Positions 1-9,435 are shown, numbered from the stretch's first letter. The stretch: DNA of 64,000 nucleotides from Haliangium sp050303215 (GCF_050303215.1 NZ_JBNLBH010000006.1:1-64000), one strand, 5' to 3'. The notes: generated by a model from the letters alone, not told the origin. Program-made: numbers and translations.

Positions 1-550
1 GATCGTCGTACTCGTCGATGAGGATGACGGCCTTCTCGCCGCGGTGGCGGCGCAGGTAACCCGAGAGGTCGAGCAGGCAGCGCTCGTAGACCACGTCGTC
101 GGCGCTGCCGTCGAGCACGCTGCGGAAGCGCGCGCGCTCGATGTCATCGAGTGTGTCGCCATCGAGTACGGCCTTGTGCTCGCGATACAGGGCTTGCAGG
201 CTCTCGTACACGCGCGCCCGGCACAGTTCGGGGCTCTCCGCGCCGGTTCCTTTGAGGGACAGGTGAATGACCGGGTAGCGCTGGAAGTGAGCCCGGTAGG
301 CATCGCCGGCGCGCCAGATGTCCAGGTCTTCGAACAGGTGGCTCAGGTCCTCGTCGCGCTTCTCGAAGAACCAGCGCAGCATGGACAGGTTCAGGCTCTT
401 GCCGAACCGGCGCGGGCGCGGCAGCAGGGCCACCTCGCTGCCGGGGTCATCGAGCAGGTCGCGGATGAGCGCGCTCTTGTCGACGTAGGCCAGGCCGAGC
501 TCGCGCAGCTTGCGGAAGTCATCGATGCCGGTGGCGACGTGGAAGGTCAT
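1..550 (-). CDS. AAA-ATPase-like / DUF1703-type protein, N-terminal part (cut by window edge)
   Basis: Read on the minus strand from the ATG at 548-550, the frame stays open to the window edge, giving 183 residues of the N-terminus. It begins MTFHVATGIDDFRKL and carries the hallmark PRPRRFGKS (a Walker A-like motif near residue 45) and, at the edge, VILIDEYDD (Walker B). These are signatures of the AAA-ATPase-like family (PF09820), whose full members are about 500-560 aa and end in a PD-(D/E)XK nuclease domain (DUF1703). That end lies outside the window. The family is multicopy and accessory in many Bacteroidetes and Deltaproteobacteria, and its role is not settled. It is divergent from the decayed Avs-like gene at 772, with about 220 bp between them. 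Confidence 0.85.
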   Translation of the reverse strand, partial: MTFHVATGIDDFRKLRELGLAYVDKSALIRDLLDDPGSEVALLPRPRRFGKSLNLSMLRWFFEKRDEDLSHLFEDLDIWRAGDAYRAHFQRYPVIHLSLKGTGAESPELCRARVYESLQALYREHKAVLDGDTLDDIERARFRSVLDGSADDVVYERCLLDLSGYLRRHRGEKAVILIDEYDD

Positions 551-771
551 AGGAGGCCTCGCGGGGCCAACCAAGCATGCCGTACCCGCTCCGCTGGGTC
601 AAGTCACCGCGGCCCGCCGCGCCGTCTGCCGGTCGTGAACTCGATGCGGCGCTCGCAGGGCCGCGCCAGGGCGCTCTGGCGCGGTGCTCGCCGGCTGGCC
701 GGCAGGGCAACACACCGGGTCATCGTGTGCGGCTGTGGTACCATCATCGTCGTTCAAGGTGAGGACACCAG

Positions 772-3232
772 ATGCCGCTGCCAGGTGGACCAGCCGACAA
801 ATTCGGCAACCGCTATGAGGGCCGATGGACAGCGTACTGCATGCTGCGCATCCTGAACGAGGAGATGCGCTCGATCTGGCTCGAACCGGTAGGCGAGGAA
901 GGCCAAGGCGTCGAGTTCGTGCTCACCGGCAACGACGGCGTGCGAGAGTATCATCAGGTCAAGCGCCAGCACAGCAAGGGGAATTGGACACTCAAGCGGC
1001 TCGCTGACGAAGGCGTGCTGGGTACGTTTCGGGACAAGCTCTCGTCCTCGTCGGACGTGCGCTGCGTGTTCGTCTCAATGGTATCGGCCGGCGAGCTCTC
1101 CGAGCTGGCCGAACGCGCCCAAAATGCAAGCGGCTTTCATGTCTTCGAGCGCGTCTTTGTGGACGCTCAACACATCAAGGCTAATTTCGACACCCTGTGC
1201 GAAAACTGGGGCGGCTGTCGTGAAGAAGAGGCATACGAGTGGCTGCGGAGAGTGTCCGTTCGCACGATGGACGAGTCCAGCCTGAAGACAGCAATCGAAC
1301 ATCGAGCGGGTGTACTCGTCAATGCAGCGCCAAGCACGACCCGGAGCATCCTGCTGGCGTTCGTTCTCGACTCGGTTCACAGAGAGCTGGACGCCGACAG
1401 AATTTGGTCTCACCTGGAGCAGCAACCCGGATTGGAGCGCAACCGCTGGAACAACGCTCCACATATCCAACGGCTCATCGACGAGGCGAACCAGCGCTAC
1501 CTCGGCCCGATCGGTCGCGAGGCGATCCTGAACCGCCCGATTCTACGAGACGAGACCGAGGAGATCGTGAACACGTTGCTCACCGATGACAAGCGCGCAG
1601 TGCTCGTCACCGGTGAGGCGGGCTCGGGCAAGACCGGCGTAGTCGCCCAGGTGGCCGAGAGAATGCGCGCTCGCCGATGGCTCGTCCTGGCGCTACGCAT
1701 GGATCGCCTCGATCCATCGGCGACCACGAAGAAGCTCGGCGAGCAGATGGACTTGCCCGAGTCACCAGTCCGCGTCTTGGATGGATTCGCCCCCGACAAG
1801 CAGTGTCTGCTCGTGATCGATCAGCTCGACGCGGTCAGCACGGCATCAGGACGCCATCCCGACTTCTTCGAGCGCGTCGACGACCTGATCCGCGAGAGCG
1901 AAGTCTGCACCAACATGCGCTTACTGCTCTCGTGCCGGCGATTGGCCGCGCCGCGGTGGTCCCTGGGAGCTCTCCAGATTTCTGGAGAGCCAGGTCGAAC
2001 ACGAGCCCGAACGCTTCGCGCAGCTCGTCCACGACTTTTCGGACGATGTCCATGAAGCCTACTTCTACGCCGTCCTGTCGGGACTCTCCAAGGCTCCAAG
2101 GCTCGACCCCACGATCATCTGGAGTGTGCTCCGGCGCTGTCACAGGCTTCCGAGCCGACCATGTGGGAGCAACATCGACAGGCTCGTTCGAGCCTACGCC
2201 GATGAGGAGGTACCCGACGACATCCTGGCCCTCGTCGCCTGGTACGCGACCGAAGCTCCCGACCCCGAGAGTGATACCTGGCGAGAACACGGCGGCGACC
2301 CAGATAGCGCCGGGCTCAACTCGGTGCGAGGGGGCATGGCATGGTCGGTGGCCAAGCTCCTCTTCGAGCACCGGGACTATCTGGACCGCTTGACCCCCTG
2401 TCTGGATCGAATGGTCGCCGATCCGAGCGTCGCGGTGCGTACTCAGGTGCCGTATGCGCTATGCGCCGTCTTGAACGTCGATCGCGGTCGAGCGGTCGCC
2501 TGGTTCTTGCGCCTTTGCCAGGACGTCTCCGTCGAGGACGATGTCTTCTTCGCGGGTCACTACCCCTTTGAGTTCCTTCGCCACGCGATGCACACGCACC
2601 TCGCTCGGCTCTTCCCGATCCTCGATAGGATGTGCGTGTCGTCCCACGACAAGGTGCGCTCACACGGTGCGCAGCTCATCTCCATGGCCGCCCTGCTCCA
2701 TCCTTCGGCGGTCGAACGTGCTGACGCCTGCGTGAACGGGGACGAAGTGCAACGCGAAGCGGCAGCCACGATCGCCGCTGCCAACGTGACTCACGCCGAA
2801 GGTCGCGAGCGATGTGAGCGCATCCTGCGCCGCCTCTTCGACGACCCGGCCCACGATGTTCGGCGCGCAGCCGCGAACGTCTTCGCTCGGTTGGACCCGA
2901 ACTCGCTGCAAGAGTACTCGGAGCTGATCGAGGCGTTCATCGACCGCGATTCATTCCCAGGGCAAGCGTTTGCGTTCGTCAATGCACTGGAGAAGTGCAC
3001 CTCAGCGCTCCCGGACGTCGTCTGTACCACTTTCGAGCGCTACCTCGATGCGCTGCGGGCTCCTGCCGCACCGCAACGGCATGCCTTCCCCTATCGCTGC
3101 GAGACGCTCGTCCTGCGACTCTATGAAGACACGCGTGACCCATCGATCAAGCGGCGATGCCTCGACATCTTCGACCGTATGGTCGCGCAGGAACTGATGG
3201 CATCCGATGACCTCCTCGGCGAGCGCCGCTGA
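772..3232 (+). pseudogene. Avs-like STAND NTPase with DUF4297/Cap4-type nuclease domain, broken by internal deletion and frameshift
   Basis: Two open segments in different frames belong to one ancestral gene. The first (ATG 772, sensible to about 1938) has an N-terminal restriction-like nuclease domain with E48, E59 and the QVK motif at 62-64, typical of DUF4297/Cap4 nucleases. It then has a STAND NTPase core: Walker A GEAGSGKT at 281-288, Walker B LLVIDQLD near 346-353, and a sensor-like LLLSCR near 384. The second, one base out of frame, is sensible from about 1960 (WELSRFLESQVEHEPERF) to the stop at 3232 and reads as alpha-helical HEAT-like sensor repeats. Known relatives have several hundred residues between the LLLSCR sensor and the FLESQ helix. 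Here the two are almost adjacent, so an internal deletion as well as a frameshift is inferred, with the breakpoint around 1939-1965. Intact members are antiviral STANDs that sense phage proteins and degrade DNA. This copy is unlikely to work unless it makes two separate proteins. Confidence 0.72.
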
Positions 3233-3293
3233 GCAGCGGGTTCACCACCAAGGCCGCGGGGGTTTGCTCTCCGACCACGTCGCCGGACTGCCG

Positions 3294-3670
3294 GGGCGCG
3301 CGTCACTCGCTGCGATCTACGATGCCCAATCTCGGGGGCGCGCTTCTCCTGCCGACATCTACGACCCCCGGCCGTTGGGGCGCGCTGCTCCCGCCGCCGC
3401 CTACGACCCCCGGCCGTCGCGGCGCTCTTCCCTCGCTGCGACCTACGAGCCCCGGCCGTCGCGGCGCGCTTCCCTCCCCACGACCTACGACGCTCGATCC
3501 TCGGGGTGCGCTTCCCTCGCCGCCACCTACGACACCTGGCTGTCGCGACGCGCTTCCCTGGCTGCGGCCTACGACGATCGAACCCCGGGGCACGCTTCCC
3601 TCGCCACGACCAACGACGCCCGGCCGCCGGGGCACGTTTCCCTCGCCACCGCCTACATTGCCGGAGCGCC
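3294..3670. repeat. 42-bp imperfect tandem repeat array, about 9 copies
   Basis: Downstream of the broken STAND gene, a 42-bp unit (core like CGCGCTTCCCTCGC, then ACCTACGA and CCCCGGCC) repeats about nine times with many substitutions but almost no length change. The unit is a multiple of three, so several frames on both strands stay open (14-residue peptide repeats such as RASLAATYDPRPSR on the plus strand). None has a convincing ribosome binding site, signal peptide or homology I recognise, so I treat this as non-coding minisatellite-like DNA. Confidence 0.8.
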
Positions 3671-4342
3671 GAACCCCGTCGCCCGCGCTGCAGTGGACGA
3701 TCCCGAGACGACGAGCGCCGTGTTCATGGACCACCGAGACGTTCGCCGGAGTCCGGGTTGGACGTCGTCCGCGGACTCCGACGACGCCGGTCACCCGGGA
3801 CCGCGTCTCTCGTCGCAGCCGGACGATGCCGTCGCGGCGGCGGCCGTGCTCGCGGACCACCGCGAGGATCCTCGGAGCTCGGGCCGGGCCCCCAATATCG
3901 GCTCCGACGATGCCGAGCCTCGGGCGCCGGCGCTCCTCGCCGCCACCACCGAGTCGCCCGTGAGGGGATAGCGATGACCGGTCGAGTTGACCGCCCCCAC
4001 TGCAGCGGCCAGTTCGCCCGCGACCGCCCCCAACGCTACCGGCGCTCCCGGCGCCGAGAGCGGCGCGGACGCCGCGCTCATGCACACGCGCACCGACGTG
4101 ATCTCACGCACGTTGCCGTGGTCGCGCCGCTGGCCTGAGTCGCGCGTTTTTGACCGCCAAGACATTTTTTTCGACTTTTTTGCCCCTGCTCGAAGCCCTG
4201 CTCGTTCTCGGCCATGGGGCCGATTGTCGTTGTATATGGGGCACTTACGTTCATCGATCGGGGCGCGCGGTCGGCCGAGTTCGACCAAGATCAGAATTTC
4301 TCTGGATTGCGCCCGAATCGATGCGCGCTAGTTTGCTCAGCC
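3671..4342. other. Intergenic stretch after the 42-bp array, no gene seen
   Basis: No convincing gene. The first 470 bases are degenerate GC-rich sequence in the style of the repeat array. From about 4145 the composition changes abruptly, with several T-runs (for example at 4146-4151 and 4165-4171) and lower GC up to the ATG at 4343. This is probably the promoter region of the coiled-coil gene, but I cannot place a convincing -35/-10 pair. No clear hairpin precedes the T-runs. Confidence 0.5.
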
Positions 4343-5254
4343 ATGAAACCCAGAACATTGGCAATCGACATTCCGATCTTGGCGTTGGGGGAAGAGATGT
4401 TCCACACCGGCGCGATGTTGGCGGCGTACCCGTTCTTGACCGCTCAGGTGGAGCAGTACACGCCTCTGTTCGACGAGTGGAACCAGATCATGACCCAGGA
4501 GCTGGACCTGCTGCGGGAGCAGAGCGCAGCCGAGGCCCGGGTCATCACGGTGGACGACACGCTCGACTACCTGTGCATGGCCATCTCGTCCACTCTCCTG
4601 GCCGAGTCCGGCGGCAGGCGAGGAGATCCGCATTATCAGCGCTATTTTGGGGCCGCACCGCCGAGCCGGCTCAAGCGCCCCATCCTCGGCCGGCAGCTCG
4701 AGGTCATGCGCACCTGGGTGCCGTCGCTGACCGCGCCCGAGAGCTCGGAGGCCCTGCGCAACTACGGCGGCCAGCTCGCCGAGGCCATCACCTCGGCCGA
4801 CGCCGCCGTGGCCGTCCTGATCGAGGCCAAGCGCAAGCAGGCCGACTTCGAGGTCGGCCCCCGCAAACGCTTCATCGACAAGCTCAACGCCCACCGGCTG
4901 CGCCTGTACGGCGAGCTGGGTGAGATGCCGCTGGCGCACCCGGAGCAGCGGCTGTCGCGCGACTTCGGCTACCGCTTCTTCCTGCGCGGTCAGGGCAGCC
5001 ACCCGCCCACCGTCGCCGAGTTGGAGCACAAGATCCTGCGCACCCGCGACCGGCTCACCCGCTACGAGGAGCAGCTCGCGCGCCTGATCGAGGAACAGGA
5101 GCGCGACGCCGAGAGCCGACACCGAGCCGAGATCGTCGAGAACAGCAACCGGCTGGCCGCGCTCGAAGCCGAGCAGGCCCGGCTGGAGTTGGAGCAGGCC
5201 GAGGTGGCCGCGCGCCTGGCCGAGCTGCGCGCCGACGTCGAACCCGAGGTCTGA
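4343..5254 (+). CDS. Coiled-coil protein of unknown function
   Basis: 303 residues from the ATG at 4343 (MKPRTLAIDIPILAL). No signal peptide or membrane segment is evident. The N-terminal two thirds are mixed helical (FDEWNQIMTQELDLL and similar). The C-terminal third, from about residue 220, is a strongly charged coiled coil rich in Glu, Arg, Ala and Leu (for example AALEAEQARLELEQ). I do not recognise the family. The gene stands alone between a repeat/AT-rich spacer and a DUF4351 protein. The start was chosen because the upstream in-frame sequence lies in the low-GC spacer and does not look coding. Confidence 0.75.
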   Translation: MKPRTLAIDIPILALGEEMFHTGAMLAAYPFLTAQVEQYTPLFDEWNQIMTQELDLLREQSAAEARVITVDDTLDYLCMAISSTLLAESGGRRGDPHYQRYFGAAPPSRLKRPILGRQLEVMRTWVPSLTAPESSEALRNYGGQLAEAITSADAAVAVLIEAKRKQADFEVGPRKRFIDKLNAHRLRLYGELGEMPLAHPEQRLSRDFGYRFFLRGQGSHPPTVAELEHKILRTRDRLTRYEEQLARLIEEQERDAESRHRAEIVENSNRLAALEAEQARLELEQAEVAARLAELRADVEPEV

Positions 5255-5367
5255 GCGAGGTCGTCGTCGGTCGTGTCCTCTCGGCTGGGGCCGTTGCCCG
5301 AGCCATGGCGGCGGCGGTCGCGCGAACCCGGACCACATGTCCGAGTTCGCACCGGCGAGGCGGGCGA

Positions 5368-6336
5368 ATGCATCACCCCCATGATCAGCGCTTCAAGGCC
5401 CTCATGGCCTCGTTCCTGGAGCCCCTGGGCCAGGTCGAGCTGGAGCGCGCGGTACACCTGGCGCCGCCCCGCATCGACGTCGCCTTCGAGCCCACCCCGG
5501 GTGCGAACGCGCCCGAGCTGGGCTTGCTGGCTCGGATGGCGGCCATGGGGCCGTGCCTCATCGAGTACTATTCGCAGACGGTCCGCGCCGAGCAGGTGGA
5601 GCGCTGCTTGCGCAAGCGCATGGAGTACGCCCACGAGCGTCGGGTGGCGGCGTCACGCCGGGCGCGCTCGCGACGTCGCGGCGGGGCCGCCCGCGCACAG
5701 GCATCGACGCCCCCAGGGGGGCCAAGACGCGATGACGGCACGCCGCCGGCCGCGCCCCGGCTGTGGATCTTGTCGACCGGCCGTCCGCGCAAATCCCTCC
5801 GAGCCTACGAGGCGCGGACCATGGACGGCTGGCCGGCGGGTTGCTGGCAGACCCGGAGCGTAGACCAGGCCCACATCGTGGTGCTGCGCGATCTGCCCGA
5901 GACCCCGGAGACCTTGGTGCTCCGGCTGTTCGCGCGCGGGAAGGTGCTGCACCGAGCCATCGAGGACCTGGCCGCGCTGCCGCTCCGGCACCCGCTGCGG
6001 CGCCGCGCCCGCACGGTCATGCTTGCGTTCGAGCCGGTGATCATCAAGGATATGGAGAGGACCGGGAACATGAACGCGCTCCAGAAGGCACAGGCCCTGT
6101 ACGACGAGTGGAACCGCAAGACCGAGGAGGTCGGACGCGTGGAGGGCCGCAAAGAGGGCCGCAAAGAGGGCCGCGAAGAGGGCGTGCGGGCGGTGCTGAC
6201 CCGGCTCGCGGCGCAGCGCTTCGGGCCGCTGTCGGATGAGGCCCGGGCCCGCATCGAGGCGGCCGATCTGGCCACGCTCGACGCCTGGACCGATCGCCTG
6301 CTGTCGGCGACCTCGATCGCCGACCTGCTCGGCTGA
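5368..6336 (+). CDS. Rpn/YhgA-like (PD-(D/E)XK superfamily) protein with C-terminal DUF4351-type domain
   Basis: 322 residues from the ATG at 5368 (MHHPHDQRFKALMASF). The N-terminal HDQRFKAL motif and the later RIDVAFEP and IEYYSQ segments match the Rpn family, a PD-(D/E)XK nuclease group thought to promote recombination or to be mobile-element associated. The usual E-x-Q/K following the second strand is not clear here, so activity is doubtful. A basic, Ala/Arg/Pro-rich stretch around residues 95-130 looks like an insertion. After the typical GRKEGRKEGREEG repeat, the last 60 residues (AAQRFGPLSDEARARI and the following helices) match DUF4351. Such genes occur in many diverged copies per genome in some myxobacteria and cyanobacteria. 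Confidence 0.65.
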   Translation: MHHPHDQRFKALMASFLEPLGQVELERAVHLAPPRIDVAFEPTPGANAPELGLLARMAAMGPCLIEYYSQTVRAEQVERCLRKRMEYAHERRVAASRRARSRRRGGAARAQASTPPGGPRRDDGTPPAAPRLWILSTGRPRKSLRAYEARTMDGWPAGCWQTRSVDQAHIVVLRDLPETPETLVLRLFARGKVLHRAIEDLAALPLRHPLRRRARTVMLAFEPVIIKDMERTGNMNALQKAQALYDEWNRKTEEVGRVEGRKEGRKEGREEGVRAVLTRLAAQRFGPLSDEARARIEAADLATLDAWTDRLLSATSIADLLG

Positions 6337-6406
6337 TCGCGCCCGGCCCGCCCCGGGCGCTGCCGAGGCGCGCGCGGACGCGCTTTCGCGATATGCTGGC
6401 CGGGCC

Positions 6407-7237
6407 GTGCCCGGCTCCCCCTCTCCGCCCCGCCCCGACGCCGACGCCGACGCCGCCGCCGCCGACGCCGACGCCGCCGCCACCGGCGCCGACGCCGCCG
6501 CCTCCCGCGCCGACCACGACGCCGCCACCGCGGTCGCGCCCGATCCCGCTCCCGGGCGCCTGCGCGCGGCCTGGCTGCATGTGCGCGCGCTGCTGATCCT
6601 GGGCCACGTGGTGGCCGTGATCGCGCTGGCGTTCCCGCCCCCGCACAAGGTGCTCAACCGCCGCGGCTGGGAGAGCGAGAACGCGCGCGCCGAGGTCGAG
6701 CGCTGGCGCCGGCGCCTGAACGAGCTGGGCGTGCACATCACCGCAACCGAGCTGAAGGACCGGGCCTGGGCGGTGGCCCAGCGCTACGCCGCCGCCCACC
6801 GCGCGGTGCTGGGGCCGTTCGAGCGCTACGCCCGCTGGAGCGGCGCGATGCAGGGCTGGGCCATGTTCGCCAACCCGCAGAAGCACCCCGGCGAGCTGCA
6901 CGTCGACGTGATGGTCGATGGCGCCTGGCAACCCGTGTACCGGCCCCACTCCGAGCAGTACGACTTCTGGGCCGAGAGCCTCGAGCACAACCGCCTGCGC
7001 AAGCAGCTCGGCCGCTTCGCGCGCACCTTCTACCCCCACAGCTACAACGGCCTGGCCCGCTTCCTGGCCGTGCGCGCCGCCCGCGCCTACCCGGCGGCCA
7101 CGCAGGTGATGGTCCGGCTGTACCGGTATCCCAGCCGGTCGCCGGAGGAGGTCCGGGCCGGGCGCGCACCGGCCGGGTACTATCAGCACGAGCTCGGGTT
7201 CGACGCCGCCGCGCTGCGCCGGGAGCCGGCGCCGTGA
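6407..7237 (+). CDS. Membrane-anchored protein, partner of the adjacent HTTM protein
   Basis: 276 residues if started at the GTG at 6407. No in-frame ATG lies between the end of the preceding gene and the conserved part. The first 45 residues are low complexity (Asp/Ala, encoded by GCCGAC hexamers). One hydrophobic segment follows (LLILGHVVAVIALAF), then about 200 soluble residues with GWAMFANPQKHPGELH. The family is unfamiliar, but a short membrane-anchored protein with a WxMF motif next to an HTTM protein is a pairing I associate with this family. The stop codon overlaps the GTG of the HTTM gene (GTGA), so the two are probably translated together. The start and low-complexity end are uncertain. 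Confidence 0.65.
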   Translation: MPGSPSPPRPDADADAAAADADAAATGADAAASRADHDAATAVAPDPAPGRLRAAWLHVRALLILGHVVAVIALAFPPPHKVLNRRGWESENARAEVERWRRRLNELGVHITATELKDRAWAVAQRYAAAHRAVLGPFERYARWSGAMQGWAMFANPQKHPGELHVDVMVDGAWQPVYRPHSEQYDFWAESLEHNRLRKQLGRFARTFYPHSYNGLARFLAVRAARAYPAATQVMVRLYRYPSRSPEEVRAGRAPAGYYQHELGFDAAALRREPAP

Positions 7238-8253
7238 CCGCCCTTGCCCGCTGGGCCCGCGCGCTGTGGTCGCGGCCGCGGCGGTGGTGGCGGGCGTGGG
7301 TGGCGCTGCTGTCGCGGCGGGAGCCGGCCACCGGGCTGGCCTGCTTCCGCCTGGCGGTGGGCCTGGTCGCCCTGTACAGCCTGCTCTCGGTCGGGCTGTC
7401 CGGGCTCGTGGGCGTGCTCTGGATCGACGCCGCCCACGGCGGTTACAAGCCGCTGGGCGCGGGCAACTGGCTGCTGTCGCTGCTGGGCGGGCCCCAGCCC
7501 GACACGGTGTATCCGCTCTACGGGCTGGCCCTGGCCCTCACCCTGGCCTTCACCGCGGGCGTGGGCGGACGGGTGGCCGGCAGGATCATCGCCTTCGCGA
7601 CCCTGCACGTCTATCTGGCCCTGGTGATGATCAACAGCGAGGCCACCGGGGGCTACGATCTGCTCATCAGCAACGCGATGTGGCTGTGCGTGCTCGGCGA
7701 CGCCACCGCGGCGCTGTCGCTGCGCTGCCGCCTGGGCACCGGGCGCTGGATCCCCCCGACCTCGATCCCGGCCTGGCCGCGCTACCTGGCGCTGTTCCAG
7801 CTCTTGTTGATGTACACCTCGACCGGGCTGCACAAGCTCACGGCCGATTGGACCCCGGCGGGGGGGTATTCGGCCCTGTTCCGGGTGTATCAGGATCCGA
7901 CCTGGCGCCGCTTCGACATGGACTGGACCGCGTGGGTGTACCCGCTCACCCAGATCGCGACCGCGCTCACCTGGTGCTTCGAAGTGAGCGCGCTGCTGCT
8001 GCTGCTGGTGCTGTACTTCCGCGCCACCGCAGACCGGCCGGGTCGGCTGCGCCGGCTGTGCAATCGCCGTGATCTGCGCCTGGGCTTCGCGGCCATGGGC
8101 CTGTGCCTGCACCTGGGCATCCTGGTCACGTTCAACGTGGGGCCGTTCTCGTGGATCACGCTGGCCTACTACCTGTGCCTGTGGCACCCGGATGAGCTGG
8201 CCCGGGCCGGTGCCCGGGCGCGCGCGCTGGTCAAAGCGCGGCCGAGTGGCTAG
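7234..8253 (+). CDS. HTTM domain (vitamin K-dependent gamma-carboxylase-like) membrane protein
   Basis: 339 residues from the GTG at 7234. The arrangement LACFRLAVGLVALYSLL near the start, followed by several hydrophobic helices, AHGGYKPLGAGNWLL, the mid-protein TSTGLHKLTADW and the aromatic-rich LYFRATADR, is that of the HTTM domain (horizontally transferred transmembrane, PF05090 relatives). Eukaryotic members carboxylate glutamate. The function of bacterial ones is mostly unknown, and I see nothing proving carboxylase activity here. It overlaps the preceding gene by 4 bases and is followed 28 bases later by a cytochrome gene on the same strand. Confidence 0.85.
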   Translation: MTALARWARALWSRPRRWWRAWVALLSRREPATGLACFRLAVGLVALYSLLSVGLSGLVGVLWIDAAHGGYKPLGAGNWLLSLLGGPQPDTVYPLYGLALALTLAFTAGVGGRVAGRIIAFATLHVYLALVMINSEATGGYDLLISNAMWLCVLGDATAALSLRCRLGTGRWIPPTSIPAWPRYLALFQLLLMYTSTGLHKLTADWTPAGGYSALFRVYQDPTWRRFDMDWTAWVYPLTQIATALTWCFEVSALLLLLVLYFRATADRPGRLRRLCNRRDLRLGFAAMGLCLHLGILVTFNVGPFSWITLAYYLCLWHPDELARAGARARALVKARPSG

Positions 8254-8281
8254 TCTCGGGCCCGTGTCCGCCCGTCGTTGC

Positions 8282-8794
8282 ATGCTGTCCCGCACCCCTG
8301 CGCCCCGAGGCCGAGGCCGAGATCGACGCCGGGGTCTGGCCGGGACGGGGTTCGGGCTGGCCGCGGTGGCGGCGACGATGATGGCCGTGGCCGCGCCGGC
8401 ATGGGGGGAGCGCAGCGACTGGGTCGGGCCGGCCGCGTGCGGGAGCTGCCATCAGGCGGCGTATCAGGCCTGGCGCCAAAGCGCGCACGCCCGCGCCGGC
8501 GAGCGCCTGGGCGAGTCCCCGACCGGGCGCTGCCTGGCCTGCCACACCAGCGGCGAGGCCCCGGCCGGGCGACCCTTCTTCGGCGCGGTGACCTGCGAGG
8601 CCTGCCACGGCCCGGGCGCCGGCTACGCCGTCGACGACATCATGCGCGACCCGACCCTGGCCCGGGCCCTGGGCCTGCGCGATTTGTCCACGGTCGAGGC
8701 CCGGGACGCATTGTGCCGGGGCTGCCACCGGGCCGAGCTGTCGCTCGCGCCCTTCGACCCGGCCCGGGCCTATCAACGGATCGAGCACCAATGA
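8282..8794 (+). CDS. Periplasmic tetrahaem c-type cytochrome
   Basis: 170 residues from the ATG at 8282; a GTG at 8264 is an alternative start. An arginine-rich N-terminus and hydrophobic core (FGLAAVAATMMAVAAPAWG) form a signal peptide cleaved near residue 42. Four haem-binding motifs follow: CGSCH (53-57), CLACH (84-88), CEACH (105-109) and CRGCH (145-149), with extra His residues for distal ligation. The pattern resembles the cytochrome c554 / multihaem NrfB-like group. The last base of the stop is shared with the next gene (ATGA overlap with engB), which is an odd coupling of a periplasmic electron carrier to a ribosome-assembly GTPase. Confidence 0.88.
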   Translation: MLSRTPAPRGRGRDRRRGLAGTGFGLAAVAATMMAVAAPAWGERSDWVGPAACGSCHQAAYQAWRQSAHARAGERLGESPTGRCLACHTSGEAPAGRPFFGAVTCEACHGPGAGYAVDDIMRDPTLARALGLRDLSTVEARDALCRGCHRAELSLAPFDPARAYQRIEHQ

Positions 8795-9435
8795 AAGCCA
8801 AGCGCGCCGAGTTCGTGACCTCCGCGGCCAAACCGGCCCAGTTCCCCCGCCCCACGCTGCCCGAGATCGCCTTCGCGGGCCGCTCGAACGTGGGCAAGTC
8901 GTCCCTGATCAACACCCTGGTGGGGGTGCCGGGGCTGGCCCGGACCTCGCGCACACCGGGGCGGACCCGGCTGCTCAACTGGTTCCGCATCGTTCCGCCC
9001 AAGGGCCCGGCGCTGCACTTCGTCGATCTGCCCGGCTACGGCTTCGCCAAGGTGCCCAGGGCCATGCGCGCCGGCTGGCGCCCGCTGATCGAGGCGTACC
9101 TCGCAGATCGAGACGCTTTGCGCGCCCTGGTGGTGCTGATCGACGCCCGCCGCGGCGCCCAAGAAGAAGAAATCGACCTCTTGGCCTGGCTGGACGAGAT
9201 TCATGTACCCGCGCTGACAGTCCTCACCAAGTCGGATAAGCTACCCAAGAACAAGCGCAAGCTCACAGCCATGGCGGTGAAGCGCAGCCTGAATCTCGCC
9301 CGGGCGCCGATCTTGTTCTCGGCCCTCGACGGCACCGGGCTCGCCTCGCTGTGGCAGGCCATCACGCATCACGCCGCTGCGCCCCGCTCAGCGGACGCGA
9401 CGGCCCAAGGAGACCCTCCGATCGAATCATGTTGA
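8791..9435 (+). CDS. engB: Ribosome biogenesis GTPase EngB (YsxC/YihA)
   Basis: 214 residues from the ATG at 8791. The TRAFAC GTPase motifs are all visible: G1 GRSNVGKSS (30-38), G2 in SRTPGRT, G3 DLPGYG, G4 TKSDK and G5 SALDGTG. Length fits the EngB family (about 200 aa). EngB binds GTP and acts in late 50S subunit assembly and is essential in many bacteria. Its ATG overlaps the stop of the tetrahaem cytochrome gene, and its own end overlaps the start of rimI by 7 bases, so it sits inside a translationally coupled run. Confidence 0.95.
   Translation: MKAKRAEFVTSAAKPAQFPRPTLPEIAFAGRSNVGKSSLINTLVGVPGLARTSRTPGRTRLLNWFRIVPPKGPALHFVDLPGYGFAKVPRAMRAGWRPLIEAYLADRDALRALVVLIDARRGAQEEEIDLLAWLDEIHVPALTVLTKSDKLPKNKRKLTAMAVKRSLNLARAPILFSALDGTGLASLWQAITHHAAAPRSADATAQGDPPIESC

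Noticed and set aside
44..856. 270-residue plus-strand frame at the window start
   Set aside because: Antisense of the AAA-ATPase-like gene and runs past its start into the Avs-like gene. Composition is shadow-like.
1677..2393. 238-residue frame spanning the STAND breakpoint
   Set aside because: Arg/Ser/Thr-rich shadow. The homologous sequence is in the two other frames on either side.
3207..3971. Long open frames on both strands through the 42-bp repeats (254 and 260 residues)
   Set aside because: Frames are open in several registers because the unit is a multiple of 3. No ribosome site, signal or family match, and the plus frame begins inside the end of the broken STAND gene.
4145..4185. 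Terminator or promoter at the T-rich island
   Set aside because: T-runs are present, but no preceding hairpin and no -10 box at proper spacing could be found.
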